In this document: positions 35,188 through 47,688 of the stretch, in pieces | Numbering within the stretch: the stretch's first letter is position 1 | How the letters are laid out: each line of letters opens with the position of its first letter | Source of the DNA: Rhizophagus irregularis | Lineage: Eukaryota > Glomeromycota > Glomeromycetes > Glomerales > Glomeraceae | Length of the DNA: 64,000 bases | Direction of reading: 5' to 3' | Assembly (NCBI RefSeq): GCF_026210795.1 | Contig: NC_089454.1 | Coordinates: 3,224,001 to 3,288,000 of the forward strand | Notes under the pieces: model-generated | What the model was told of the DNA's origin: nothing | Databases searched by the model: none | The model's input: the letters and a program-made list of their open reading frames with translations, nothing else | Position numbers and translations under genes: made by a program

Positions 35188-35557
35188 AGCATGTTAATCG
35201 AATTTATTGGGCAAATTCATTTAATTATTAATTATCAGATTTCGTTACTAATAAAATTGATAAAGAAAAATAGAGCTCATATATAAGAAAATTTTTTTTA
35301 ACTAGGTAATATAATTGAATTGTTATTATTTTATTTCATTAGAAAGACGAAAATAAAAAAAAAATCATTATAAGTTTATCGTAAATATAAAAAAATCTCT
35401 GTTGTAAAAAATATATAATTTACAAAAATTACAAAGAAAATTCTTATATGTTAGAATATTAATTATTTTGAAAATTACACAATAAGAGAATATTTTGTAA
35501 TCCAATCAAATAACTCCAAAAAATAAAATCGAATGGATAAGTTTATACAGGAAAAAA
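35188..35557. other. Intergenic DNA matching 29180-29530
   Basis: Continuation of the duplicated kinase flank interrupted by the foldback element. No gene. Confidence 0.6.
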
Positions 35558-35694
35558 GGGATCCGTCAAAACCCCGACAGTCTAAAATCCTGAATAATAC
35601 AAAATCCCGACAAATGGCCCATGTTATGCAGAATTATGCAGCGTCATGTGATGCGTTTGACCAGCATTAGAGTTCAGGATTTCATACCAGACCC
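35558..35694. mobile_element. 137-bp MITE, GGG...CCC ends
   Basis: Begins GGGATCCGTCAAAACCCCGA and ends ...ACCAGACCC. Comparison with the duplicated region at 29510-29530 shows exactly this segment as extra, flanked by GGAAAAA. Related to the 669-bp MITE at 36921 (same start GGGATCC and repeated AATCCTGA/CCCGAC motifs). Confidence 0.7.
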
Positions 35695-36920
35695 GGAAAA
35701 ATACACAACAAAAAAAAAATTTTTAAAGAAATGACATCAATTTTGTAAAAAATAATATTTCGAAAAAGGAAATGAACGAATATCATGCAATATTAAATTT
35801 GTTAAGACTCACCAAAATGGCAAAATGTATCAAAGATTATTGAATATGCTGTATACGATTCAGATGCTTTTGAAGACTTTTTAACAAAAATATCCATTTT
35901 GTGGCTTAGTAGTAATAAATTTAGCTATTGACTATCAGAGTTATAGCCTTCCCGAGTTCCTGTATTAAATTCAGTATTTTATTTTATACTTTACTAAACT
36001 AAAATCAAAAATCAATTTTAATATTTGATTGGCATGACCCAACAAGCCAACCAAATTATTTTAACTATAATATAAACATGAAAAAAACATTTTTTTTTTC
36101 CTTTCTTTTATAATTGTTTTAACACTTTGAAATAGAAATTTTGAAATATCGGAATCGGTACTTTTTTTTCAAATTACTAATTTTATCTTAATAAATTCAG
36201 TATTTAGTCTTATTTCTACTGATAATTTATAATAATTGAATTTTTAAGTTGTACTTTAAATCACAGCGTTTTTGCAAAGGATGTCATGTTTTTAAGAATT
36301 CTAAACTTTAAAAGATATAATACCAGATTATTCATTTTAAAAACAAAATATATTCAACAAAGTATCTATTTATCCAAATATTAACAAATACAATGACCTA
36401 CAATTATAACCACATATTGGATTGAACTAACCCATATACATGAGAGCACTGTTGAGCTTGAGATGAAAGCCAAAGTCCTCGATTGGTAATTACAATTAAA
36501 TATGGATCAATAATTTCTTCTACATCTGAGAGAACTATTTCCATTTTATTAATATTTTAATTGATGTAATTATTTTAATTAACGTGAAATTTATTTAATA
36601 TTTATATAATAAAATATTTATAAAAGAAATTTTTTTAAAAAAAAATAATTGATAAAAAAAATTAGGGAAAGAATAATTACATAACAAGAGTTCATGTTTA
36701 AAGGGGAGTTAGGACTATAAAATGTAGAATATATGAAATATGAATTTATTTTAAACTTGTTCATTTCTAATAAAATCATGACATTTGCATTTATTAATCA
36801 TAATTGAGTTAAATTATGCAAATTTTTTTAGCATCTTATTTTATCATATTTTCAGAATTGTTATTTTTCAGTTGTGCAACAGTGAAAGGAGTTTTATATG
36901 AAAAGTTCTATATAAAATTT
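35695..36920. other. AT-rich intergenic DNA
   Basis: No gene supported. Its first ~140 bp continue the duplicated flank. Confidence 0.45.
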
Positions 36921-37589
36921 GGGATCCTCCCAAAATCCTGACAACCATAATCCCGATGTGATAAAATCTTGACACTCCTATTCCCGACTAAGACAATATC
37001 CCGAATGATTAAAATACTGAAAGAATTATATCCCGAATAGTCCAAAATCTGGAATTCAAAATTCCCGAAAGTTCAAGTTACTGATGAGTCAAAATCCCAA
37101 CAATAAAGAAAAGAATTTTTTTCATATGACCATTTATGTAATAATATCATAGTGATTGCACAATTGTTAATAATTTGCATAATTTGCCAAGGAGTTATTA
37201 TGTCAATTACTACTGCGTGATCTCACAATATATTATACTGTAACATGTAAGTCATAAATCAAAATTGCAATTTTTTATCATTTAAATTGGAAATAGTGCA
37301 TATGTATTGTATATATGATTGTATTAATTGTCGCAAATTATATAATCAGTAGGAAATGATCTTCCTAGTAAACAAAAATCAAAGAGATACTCAAAATTAT
37401 AATATTGTGTCAGGATTTTGACTCATCAGTAACTTGAACTTTCAGGAAATTTAAATTCTGGATTTTAGACCATTCAGGATATGATACTTTCGGGATTTTG
37501 ATCGTTCAGTATATTGTCTCTGTCAGGAATACGTGCCTTGGGATTTTATCATATTGGGATTGTGCTTGTCAGGATTTCGTGGTAAACCC
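36921..37589. mobile_element. 669-bp MULE-type MITE
   Basis: Diverged ~185-bp inverted ends (GGGATCCTCCCAAAATCC... and the complement starting GGGTTTACCACGAAATCC), each carrying repeated AATCCCGA motifs. A perfect 9-bp duplication ATAAAATTT lies at 36912-36920 and 37590-37598, typical of Mutator-like elements. No coding sequence. Confidence 0.85.
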
Positions 37590-37799
37590 ATAAAATTTAC
37601 ATACACTATTTTATATAATTTTAAGGACTGTAAAATATGTCTGTAGATTTTTTATATAAAATTCAAATATATTTCATACAATTTTAATAAGTATTATTTA
37701 TTGTAAATTGAGTTTACTTTAGAAAATGTATTTATACAATATCTTTGCTGAAATGTATCAAATTGCGCCCAAATAGTAAACAAATCATAGCCAAGTTGA

Positions 37800-39059
37800 C
37801 AAGTTGTACAAGTAATCATAAAAAAATCTGGTAAGCACACCCTTACTTGTTTCCATTTTTTCATAAGTATCTGGGGGACTTAGAATTTTTTGAGGTGCGA
37901 AATCCTATTTGTCATTCCTTATAAATTTCTTAATGCTGGTGAGATCCCCCAATTCCCTCTGTCATCAATTTACAGAGTTGCCACATCGAACAGGCATTCT
38001 CATGGTCGAATGAACGAATAATCGAATGAATGAACAAATAAATGAACAAGCAAATAATCAACGGCATAATTAACAAACAACATAATCAACGAACAACATG
38101 CAACAACATATAACAACAACATTCTTGGTTCACAACATAAATAGCGTTAGTAATATAAAACATCAAGCGATATAAAATAAAATTTAACTTCTCTAAATTT
38201 TCATCAATTTTTAACCACTTTACCTTTAATTTCAAACTTCGATAGCTCTCGCTACGAATCATTACCTTTCAAAAGTGTATATTTAATTCATCTTAAAATT
38301 TTCATTTTATTCAATTAAAATTAATTAAGCAAACATTAATTAAAGTTTAGGGCGAACCTATTGCCTTTAATCAACATTAAACTTTACTAATAAATAATTA
38401 AATGAAACTTATACTTTTATTGAGTTCTGTGGATGAGAACTATGGAATTACTTTGAATTCCGCTCTCTATTTATACAAATTTTATGCTACCTTCTATTCT
38501 ATCTATATACTATCTTTTATGTTCTTTTTACATATTATCTTTGAACTATCTTTCTAATATGCTATCTATATTTTAAATACGCTATCTTTTAATATGCTAT
38601 CTTTTTATATATGTTCTTTTTAATATGTTATCTTTTATGTTCCATCTTTATACTATCTTTTTATATTATCTTTTATATTATTTTATGTTCTTTAATCTTT
38701 CTGACATTATTTTATATGTTCTTTTAATTCGCTTTATGTGTTTTGCTTATAATCTATCTTTTGTGGCTTATAATTATTCTTTCTAATTGTTCTTATTGTT
38801 AAAGATTGCTAAGCCACAATTGATCGACTCTAATTATTCTATTGGTTCTTTGTCAATCATTCGATAAATATTACATCATGTAGATCATTACTCTTCCTAA
38901 ATGTTTATCCTTCTCGGCTAATTATTTATCCATCTACGCCAATTCATAATTAATTTGTTCGTTCTTAATATTTGGCAATTACATTTGGTGGTTGAATTTT
39001 ATCATCTTTTCATGCTTGATATTCGACCGTTTACACTGGCCATTTTGTGACATTTTTGT
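37800..39059. mobile_element. Degenerate MULE-type MITE copy split by a solo LTR
   Basis: On the minus strand 37800-37939 matches the unit around 44860-45780 (CCCCCAGATACTTATGAAAA; GGAAACAAGTAAGGGTGTG). Its end resumes at 39040-39059 as the complement of ACAAAAATGTCAC. The outer left boundary is unclear. It carries the empty form of the site occupied by the foldback MITE at 44951. Confidence 0.55.
37940..39035. mobile_element. Probable solo LTR (1096 bp)
   Basis: Insertion into the MITE copy, starting TGAGATCCCCC and ending GTTTACA (TG...CA), with CTGG at 37936-37939 and 39036-39039 (a fifth base differs). The interior is pyrimidine-rich with a TATTTATAC promoter-like stretch (about 38469). 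No internal retroelement genes are present. Called from the insertion geometry; no second LTR is in the window. Confidence 0.5.
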
Positions 39060-40591
39060 AGGGTATGCTGGCTTGCTGGAGTAGTCAGTTTTATAAAGTT
39101 TCAAACTTTTGAAACTTATTTTTTTTAATTTTTTTTTTATATATAAAGTTTCAATTTTTTGAAACTTTTATAATTTTTTTTAGCACTATAGTAAACTTCA
39201 AACTTTTGAAACTTATTTTTTAGAAACTTTTTTATACATGAAGTTTCAAATTGAAAATATCAATGTTGCTGTAATGGGAAACTGTTGTCTTGTGAAATTG
39301 CTACTTTGTAAATTCGTTGCTATGTCATATATGAACTTATACTTTACAGAATGTGGGAAAAAAAATTAAAAAAGGTGAGTAAAATCTCAAAGCTTTTTTT
39401 TTTTTAAAAAAAGGAAGTGTTGACTGACCAACATTTCTTTAATTTTTATGTAGGTTTCTTCCAATTTCATACAGAATCATAAGTACTGGTAAGTTTCATA
39501 ACTTACTTTATTTTCTAACTTTTATTTAAAGAAACATATTTTTCCTTTTGTTTTATCTTTTTGTAGGTTTTGGACTTTTTAGTGAATTGGGAGACAGTAA
39601 GTTTTGCAATATCTGTGTGAAACTTTCTTTATTTTTATAATAAATGTTCACTATTAAACATTTCCCATTTTAGATTGTTACACTAGAACATGTTTGGAGA
39701 TACTGGAGTACATTATCTCTATTGAATGAAAATAAAATTATTTGTGCAAAAAATACTGAATACTGACTATATGTGAGAAATTTCAGTAATTCATTTCTCT
39801 AATTATTACAAAACAAATTACCACCACAAGGTACAAATAGGAAGACACTATGGAAAACTGAAAAAATGAAGATGTAAAACTAATTAGTAAGAAAAATCAC
39901 CTCCAAGAATTGAACTTGGACACAGATATTGTGGAACCAATGGTGATGGATAATTGTTGAGTTGATAAGTTATTAAGGAAAGAACTCAACAAAGGAATAA
40001 AATAAAGGGTATCACGTGTGAAGAATGAAATCACATGAGATAGATCAAATGATCAAAAAAGGGTAAATTTTTACAAGACAAAGGATCTCTCTGACACCAA
40101 TCAGCGCAGTGCTATGCTTCATAAGCGATGCAAATGAGCCCCTTGTAAAAATTATCTATCTAAGAATGGCCAAGTATTCCCAAGTTGACCAAATATTTGG
40201 TAAGCAATGGATCTAGCTACGTAATATAAATTATTTAATTAAATAATGTCTAAATTATTGGGAATTTTTGAGGGTATTTTTTAGATCAACTATCAAATCC
40301 ATTTTATGTTTATAAAAAGAAAGTGAAGATAAAAGAAATAATATTATAGAATTAGTCAATTCATAAAGAAAATAAAGAAAATAAAGAAGAGAATTAAGAA
40401 ATAAAAGAAGAATTGACATAGCAGGAGAATATTGTAATAATAATGAAAGATTTGAAATAAGAAAATGTTTGAAAAGAGAGAGATTTGATAGTAGATTTGA
40501 TGGATGAAATTATTGAATGAGAAGAGAGAGATTTAAGAGAGAGAGGTTCAAGGAAAGGAAAAAGAATATTTTATAGATTTTATCAAAAGGA
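39060..40591 (+). other. Palindromic GTTTCAAA repeats and micro-exon-like modules
   Basis: 39090-39250 has several GTTTCAAACTTTTGAAAC palindromes. Then well-formed splice-like sites: donor GGTGAGT at 39374, acceptor TTATGTAG to 39453, segment 39454-39488, GGTAAGT, acceptor TTTTTGTAG to 39566, segment 39567-39596, GTAAGT, acceptor CATTTTAG to 39673. The middle segments are 35 and 30 nt. No conserved protein is seen. The rest to 40591 is AT-rich, with one isolated T-arm-like hairpin at 39900-39918 but no tRNA. Confidence 0.35.
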
Positions 40592-40906
40592 TTAAAATGA
40601 AGTAGATTTGTAGATATCAATAAAAGAACAAAAAGAATGTATAGGTAAGTTATGAATAATGGCAAGTATTGGAAGGTAGACCCAGTCTAACTTGTCCACA
40701 TAGAAATCTATCTTTCCTTCACATCCAAAAACTGTTCCTACTTCACATGACAAAAAATGATCCATTCCCAATACCTGTGTACCGATTCTATAAAATTCCT
40801 TCTGCCATTGTTGCTCCATGATTCTTCCTTTGGATCCAAATCCAAGCGTATCTCTTAAAATCCTCCCACTAAGTACAGATTGGGATAATAATAATAATAA
40901 TAGCAT
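40592..40906 (-). pseudogene. Crinkler-effector-like C-terminal domain fragment
   Basis: A minus-strand frame reads SQSVLSGRILRDTLGFGSKG, then RIMEQQWQKEFYRIGTQVLG and EVGTVFGCEGKIDFYVDKLD before losing similarity and ending. The pattern WQ(K/M)EFYRA...SPDVGxxFGSxGxLDFYVN is, from memory, common in the C-terminal region of CRN-like proteins of Rhizophagus. There is no signal peptide or LFLAK-type N-terminus here, and the first residues are a Leu run from a TAATAATAA repeat. So this is a remnant only; its function is unknown. Confidence 0.5.
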
Positions 40907-43900
40907 TTGTCAATGGGAATATTGTTAAAAGGAGTATTGAAGTTTGGGCACATTTGGTATGACATTTTGAATTATAAAAAATTTAAAATTTGATTTTGTA
41001 ATAATATTTGAAATTTTGTAATAATATTTGTAAAAAATATTATGTTTGAAAAGAAAATTTGATTTTGTAATAATATTTGTAAAAAATATAATATTTGAAA
41101 AAGATTTTGAAATTTCTCAAGGAAAAATTTAAGGGTATATATATATTTTTAAAAACCTTTTGAATACATAGTGACTAATAGTAACTTATTAAAAAAAATT
41201 TAGATCATGTATGAGTCACATCTATTATACAATAATTTATAGTTATTTAACCTAAAACTAGTAATATGAGTTAGCTTCATGATGACTAATAATGTATAAT
41301 TGTTGGATTATAATGCATAGTCAATATGATTTACTCCCTTATGGAATTTACTGACAATAACACTATCAAACCAGTAGTAATTTCTGAAGATGATTAATAT
41401 AAAAAATTCTTTTTGATTATAGTATTTGGAATAACATGGAAAATGCAATTACATGTTTCTTAACTGCGATTGGTGATAAACGAAAAATAAAATATAGGGT
41501 AAATTAAAAAGTTTTACAAAGTACTGCCTCTCTTGGCGTATCTGTAGAATAACAAAAACAATTGGTTAAAATATCAGCTTTTATTAATGAGTCATAGGAC
41601 ACTATCTACCTATAATCATGATCATCTATAGATCAGTGAAAATCTAGATATCTAAATTGTGGCTCATCAACATATATCTAAATTCGTCCAACAAAATTTG
41701 GTACATATTTATATACCTAAACTCTAAATACCCATGAAGTCATGATTTACGCGATAGTATATTTTGTATATACAATGACTCATTACAGCACTACAGCACT
41801 GCGCCTTTGATATCATAGTTACCGATCAATCTATCTATTGTCATCGCGTCGCAACATAGAATTATGATATATTATGTTAGCGTAATGAACGCCAATCATT
41901 TTCGTGGCTATAAAAACGATTTTGATCACGATATAATATAAAATTTAATATTATGGTTTTGAAGCAACGGCCTTTGCTAATTTATACAAAATATCTGATT
42001 TTCAAAACGAAAATGTGTGATTCAAATTACAATCAAATATAAGAAACGTTCATCAAGATGAAACAACAGTTCCAGTTATTCAAAAAGTATTATCATATTA
42101 TTGAAATGGCAATTGAAATTTTATGTGATGAAATTAGGAATTTCCACAGTTCAAAAAAATTGCGTTAGGCGTGATTCATAATTATCTTCTTAAATCCATT
42201 ACCGGTATTTATTTTCAGTATATGTGATTTGGATTTTAATGATATAACTCTGGTCTACTTTATAATGCTGGCCAGAATTACGATATTCACGAAATAGTTG
42301 TGGGATTCGAAGTCGCGTGACAACCGCGAATTACCGTGCGATGTTAACTGTTACAAGGACAAAATTTAGTTAGTATTAAAATAGTTTGGAGGCACAGCTT
42401 TATACTTTGTCATTCGTATTAATTTCATATTTAACATATAGTATTAGTTGGTTTAGGACTTTAGGTCCACTATAACCCTAAACTGCTGGAGAAGCTCGTC
42501 TGTACTTAGTAAATTTTAGTACAATGGCCATATTTCGTACATTAGTGCAACTTCGTTATTTCTGATTTATATTTTATTAGTAATAAAAAATTTTATGTCA
42601 AAATTTTTATTTCAATTATAATTCAAAAAAATAAAAAAAAATTTTTTCGGTATTGAGAAAAATGAAAAATAAACTTTTCGTTTTGAACTTTGGATTGTTA
42701 CACGACATGATAGTTAACCAAATTATTTTAACTATATTCAACTATAAGGAATAGATCGGGCGCAGACACATCACGCGTTTCATGTTACATAATTCAAATT
42801 TTTTATACGGGACAATCGGGATTCGGGACATTTATAGATTTTTTCATGATAAAATAAATGTAATAAAACGAATGAAGTAACAAGTTTAAAGTGACTAAGT
42901 CAGATGACCATTTCATACTATCTATTATTCTTTCAAAATAATTAACCAATTCCTACCCTGAATTATGCTTCTGCACCATTAATATTTCAAAATACAATAG
43001 ATGTAAATTTCTCATAAAGTAAAAGGAATGGCAATAACTTTGAGAATGAAAGCATTGAATTTATTCGTTCATTTTCTGTTCTACTTTAACAAGAATTTTA
43101 TATTAATAATATTATAATTTGTAAAATAAATGAACGGTAATTCAATAGAATAGAGTAAAAATTTGATAATTTTTGTAACAAAATATTCTTAATGTTAATA
43201 ATAAAATGGATATTTAGAAGTTAGGAAAAAAAAATCTTTGATAAGATGAATAACAATAATAAAAATAGACTGAAATTTAAATAAGAAAATAAGTATAGTT
43301 TATTCTAAGGTAATTTAAGAATTAATTATTATGCAGCCAAATAGGATCTTAACATTCTGTCGATAGTTTAACTTTTCGCCATTATCATAGATAAAACAAC
43401 CAACATGGAATTTAAGGAGGTGCTGCATGGGATACTAATTTTAAGTTTATGAATGAAAAGTTTTTACGGTAAATTAAAAAAGAAATAAAATATGCAGTTT
43501 AATAATCAATTAATAATATATTCTTGTTTTTGCAATAATTAAATACTTCATTATTATAAACTATTGTGATTACAAACAAATCTTTTTAAGAAATTAAGTA
43601 ATAAAAAATTACCTAATGATCTTGTAATTCTTTCACATGACAACAAATTATAAAATTAGACAAGCATTTGTTCAACGTAACTGGAAACAACCATATTATG
43701 TATATACCAATTTAGAAATTATCAGCTAAATCACAAAAATGATGGCGCCCATCTTCAATTTCAACAGATTGTTGAAGTTGTGTTCTCAATATCATAATCC
43801 TTCTTTCATTCAATGTCATTTAGGAGGATTAACTGTTACTTGTGATTAATAAAATATATTAGTACTGACAGTATGATACTAATTCCTAATATTATAGGTA

Positions 43901-44040
43901 CAATAACTAGAAGGAGCCCCATCAAACCAAACTAGCCAAAGCTATTCCGTAACCGGCCTACGGTTAAAGCGGGCTGAAACTGTAGACTAAAAGCCGATCT
44001 TGGGCTCAAAATATTTTCTGTTGAAATAATAAAAATTTTA
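40907..44040. other. AT-rich intergenic DNA
   Basis: No gene found. It includes direct repeats GATTTTGTAATAATATTTG (40990-41100). Nothing else recognised. Confidence 0.45.
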
Positions 44041-44542
44041 TTAATATGATAATATTTACACTGCCGTCCGTGAAATAAACCTTGGCCATTCCAGCTTGAA
44101 ACATTTCTATTCGTAGATCTGTTCCGTTCATCATTGCTACTCCATAAACGTTATTGTTGCAATACGAAAAAATTCGTTCCTCATGTTACCTAGAGCTTGC
44201 ATGAACCGGAGTTGCTTTTGCAAGATATAAGCTTATTTTAACCCGGTCATTGATTTCCAATTCATGGTCACATGTAATATTATCCGTCTGAGTCCCATTG
44301 TTTGAAACATATGCAGTTGACAATGATAAGGCTGCCGGGCATTCAGGCAACTTTGGGCGCAGCTTTTCCCGATTCATAGTTTTGCGGTTCAGTTGTTCTG
44401 GGGGAATAGGGTTACGGGAGTGATGCAGGAACTGTTGATACGCCCTATTTACTAAGCTTATTGGGAGTTCATCAGTAATGTAATTATAATCAGGGTGGAA
44501 CATGTTATTTAGAAATTTTGCGCGCAAAATTTTTTCATGCAA
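44041..44542 (-). pseudogene. Unassigned conserved-looking protein with one stop
   Basis: From an ATG at 44542: MHEKILRAKFLNNMFHPDYN, PIPPEQLNRKTMNREKLRP, ELEINDRVKISLYLAKATPV, then a TAA at 44186. The same frame continues for about 40 residues (HEERIFSYCNNNVYGVAMMN, GTDLRIEMFQAGMAKVYFTD) to a GTAAAT that could be an intron donor (about 44066). The last block resembles the C-terminal part of staphylococcal-nuclease-like domains (DLRxEMLxxGMAKVY), but that is weak. Coding-like composition on both sides of the stop suggests a recently inactivated gene or an artefact. Confidence 0.45.
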
Positions 44543-44829
44543 AATAGAAATTCAAATTAATAAGAGCCCATATCAGGCGAAACTTTATTAAAATTTTTAG
44601 ATAAATGCCTTTATGGCTAAGAAATATAAAAAATTTTGAGAAATAGTAAAGCGAAAAAATATGATGCTATCAGAGAGAGGGAGTTCTCGGATCCTAGGTC
44701 AAGAACGACTTTCTCTTTCCTCCTATTATTAAAAAGGGCCGTAAATTCGACCCAGTATATTCATATTCATCTATATATTCTCCCATGGATACGTGACTTG
44801 TGGAAGAAATGAATAAGGCGCAGTAAGGC
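44543..44829. other. Intergenic DNA
   Basis: Nothing recognised. Confidence 0.4.
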
Positions 44830-44838
44830 GACTACCCA

Positions 44839-45791
44839 ACAAAAATGTCACGAAACGGCCGGCATTAAGAAATTAAGAAATTAACTATGTGACAAATAAA
44901 GCGTGAAAAATAGGATTTCACACCTCGAAAAAAAATTCGTCCCCCAGATACACTACTTACTTAAAAGTTTAGGACCACCCTATATTTTGCAATTTTATAA
45001 TAATTAAATGTATTTATTCAACTTAAAATATTTTAATTAAAATTTAATAGTAATATTTAACATTAAATGTACATTTTTTTATATTTTTTTATATTATAAA
45101 TATAAATATAAATTTGAGTAAATTACCAGTCTACTTTCATAATTAACAATTAATAAAAATTTGACTGTAAATAAAATTGTTAAGAAAATAATTTTAATAA
45201 AACTACATCAGATTCAATTTCTCCTAGTTAAGAGGATCAAAATAAGCTAAAGTTTGTTAAAATCGGTGCAGTAGATAAGGAGAAATTGATTGCTAAATAT
45301 TGACATTTTAGGATATTTTACATATATAAAATGATCTACATTTAATTTTTATATATAAATGATTAGTTATCAACAGTCAATTTCTCCTTATCTACTGCAC
45401 CAATTTCAACAAACTTTAGCTTATTTTAATCCTCTTAACTAGGAGAAATTAAATCTGATGTAGTTTTATTAAAATTATTTTTCTTAACAATTTTATTTAC
45501 AGTCAAATTTTTATTAATTGTTAATTATGAAAGTAGACTGGTAATTTACTCAAATTTATATTTATATTTATAATATAAAAAAATATAAAAAAATATACAT
45601 TTAATGTTAAATATTACTATTAAATTTTAATTAAAATATTTTAAGTTGAATAAATACATTTAATTATCATAAAATTGCAAATATAGGGTGGTCCTAAACT
45701 TTTGAGTAAGTAGTGTACTTATGAAAAATGGAAACAAGGAAGGGTGTGACGCAGACAAAAACAGACACGTGATTTTTCGTGACATTTTTGT
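44839..45791. mobile_element. MULE-type MITE interrupted by a foldback MITE
   Basis: Ends ACAAAAATGTCACGAAA (44839) and its complement (45791), with a perfect 9-bp duplication GACTACCCA at 44830-44838 and 45792-45800. Without the nested 765-bp element it is about 186 bp long. A relative lies inverted at 37800-39059. Confidence 0.88.
44951..45715. mobile_element. Tc1-type foldback MITE (near-complete palindrome)
   Basis: A 765-bp element whose two halves are almost perfect inverted copies (ends CACTACTTACTTAAAAGTTT). TA duplication at 44949-44950 and 45716-45717. Only a short AT-rich spacer near 45310-45350 is unpaired. No coding sequence. Confidence 0.92.
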
Positions 45792-45800
45792 GACTACCCA

Positions 45801-47077
45801 CACAAGAACCGTTTATTATTAGACTGCATCAGAATTGTAAAGATCACATCACTTATAGTTAGTATAATGAAAATGGCTATATTACATAATTGCTTAGCAT
45901 GATTAAAATATGGTCACAGGGTCCCCGGAGACCTTTGTCTGCAAGGAGGTGTTCGATTCGTACAATCTGACTAACATTAACACAAAATAAAAGAATGATG
46001 TCGGTGAGCTTATCAACTACTAAATGTCTCTTCAATGATATAAATATTTCTTGGCACGGATTTTTTGAATATACATAAAGCTCACCTATCTGTAGATTTT
46101 GAAAAAGTTATTTACCATAAAATTCAAAGATCAAAACCTTAACCAACTGATACAACCAATATTAATATAATGGTCATTGCAGGGACTATTTGTATTATAT
46201 TGCTAATAGTAGGTTTAATGAAGTTGTTCTTTAAGTTGAAGAGACTCAAGAGAGAGAAATTGTCATAGAAGCTAAGGTTATTCTATTATGATTTATTCTG
46301 AATCAATTGTTTAAATAAAAAAATATTATATACATACTTGATTAAAAGAATCAAGCAAAACTTTATTTACTATTTTCATAAATACAAGTAAAAATGAATG
46401 CAATAAAACTGAAGAAAATGGAACAGATCACGTTTATAGGGTAGGCCGGTAGGGAGGAATCGCATTGACTTCTAGGTCTTTTACATAGTAAAAATTGCGG
46501 TACTCCGCAATACTATCCTATCCGTACCGATCGATATGATAATTCGATAGGAATTTTACTATATACTCATAAACTAATATCATCCAATGTACTCATGTAA
46601 CCATCCTACTTAATATTTCTTTCATAAAAATTTTGAACTGTAGTCTTCTTAATAGCACGAATTTTCGCTGCTACATAGAGATCTTCTAAGTTGAATCTTT
46701 TTTAAGCCCGATTTCATTAAATTGAGTCCAGATAACGATAGTTTAGCTGATATCTTTGAAGGCTGTTGGGCCGACCTGCAGGAGAATATATTGATGGTAT
46801 ACATAAAAATGTAGATAATAGATTATTCTTTACTACGCCCTCGCTGGAAGAGCTTGCACGTGATTGGACTGAAGCTGCGAATTTTTTGAGCAATTGAGCC
46901 ATTGCATAACGTTGAACCATTTCATTATGGATGTTCTGTTATATTAATATCGACATCAGAACTTCGATAGAAGCATTAATTGAGCCAAAAAATCATTACT
47001 ACAGGCTTTTTCGATAGTATTAAGTCTTGTAGTCATGATCATTAATAAGATTTGCTGCGCCTCCGTGATATAGCAAG
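45801..47077. other. Intergenic DNA
   Basis: No gene supported. A 67-codon minus-strand frame (46717-46920) is GC-richer than its surroundings but has no recognised relative. Confidence 0.4.
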
Positions 47078-47688
47078 TACAATCTGATCTCGATGTAACG
47101 AACCCACGATGTCTCGACTTACCGAACTTTTTTTAAAAACCAGTTTCATAGTATTTAAAAACATCTTTTTTTTAAAAAAAAACCAGTTTCATAGTATTTA
47201 AAAACATTTTTTTTTAAAAAAAAAACAGTAACGCGTTTATTAATTATGTACATATCATAAAAATGAATTGCATAACATAAAATAAAACACCTAGAAAGAA
47301 GTAGACAGACAATCATCCTTCCCTCTATAACTGAATCCAATCTAGTCTAAAAAAAAAAACTAATAAATCTAAAAATTAATAATTGTTAAGTTTAAAAATC
47401 TATCCTTTGTGTAAAAAGCAATACTACTCTAAAAAATTGTTTCTAAATTTTTTTTGTTTTTTTTTTTTGATATTTTCTACTGTTTTCTATATTTTCCATA
47501 CTTTTTCTTATTTTTAAAAACTAACCAGAATGTATTAAAACGATATTGACTAAGATATTACTTGAATCCAAAAACTATCTCATAAATTTTCCTTAAAATT
47601 AAAATCTAAAAGACAAAAAGAAAAGAAAAAAAATTAAACAAAAAATTAAATTAAAACATTAAGAATTAAAGCCCCTTAATCTACGCTC

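Noticed and set aside
39885-39970. Possible tRNA (CCAAG-TTCAATT-CTTGG T-arm on the minus strand)
   Set aside because: The acceptor halves nearly pair, but only about 28 nt precede the T-arm, with no D-arm or anticodon arm.
46717-46920. 67-codon minus-strand ORF with Ser-rich stretch
   Set aside because: No family, no neighbouring exons; could be chance in a GC-richer patch.
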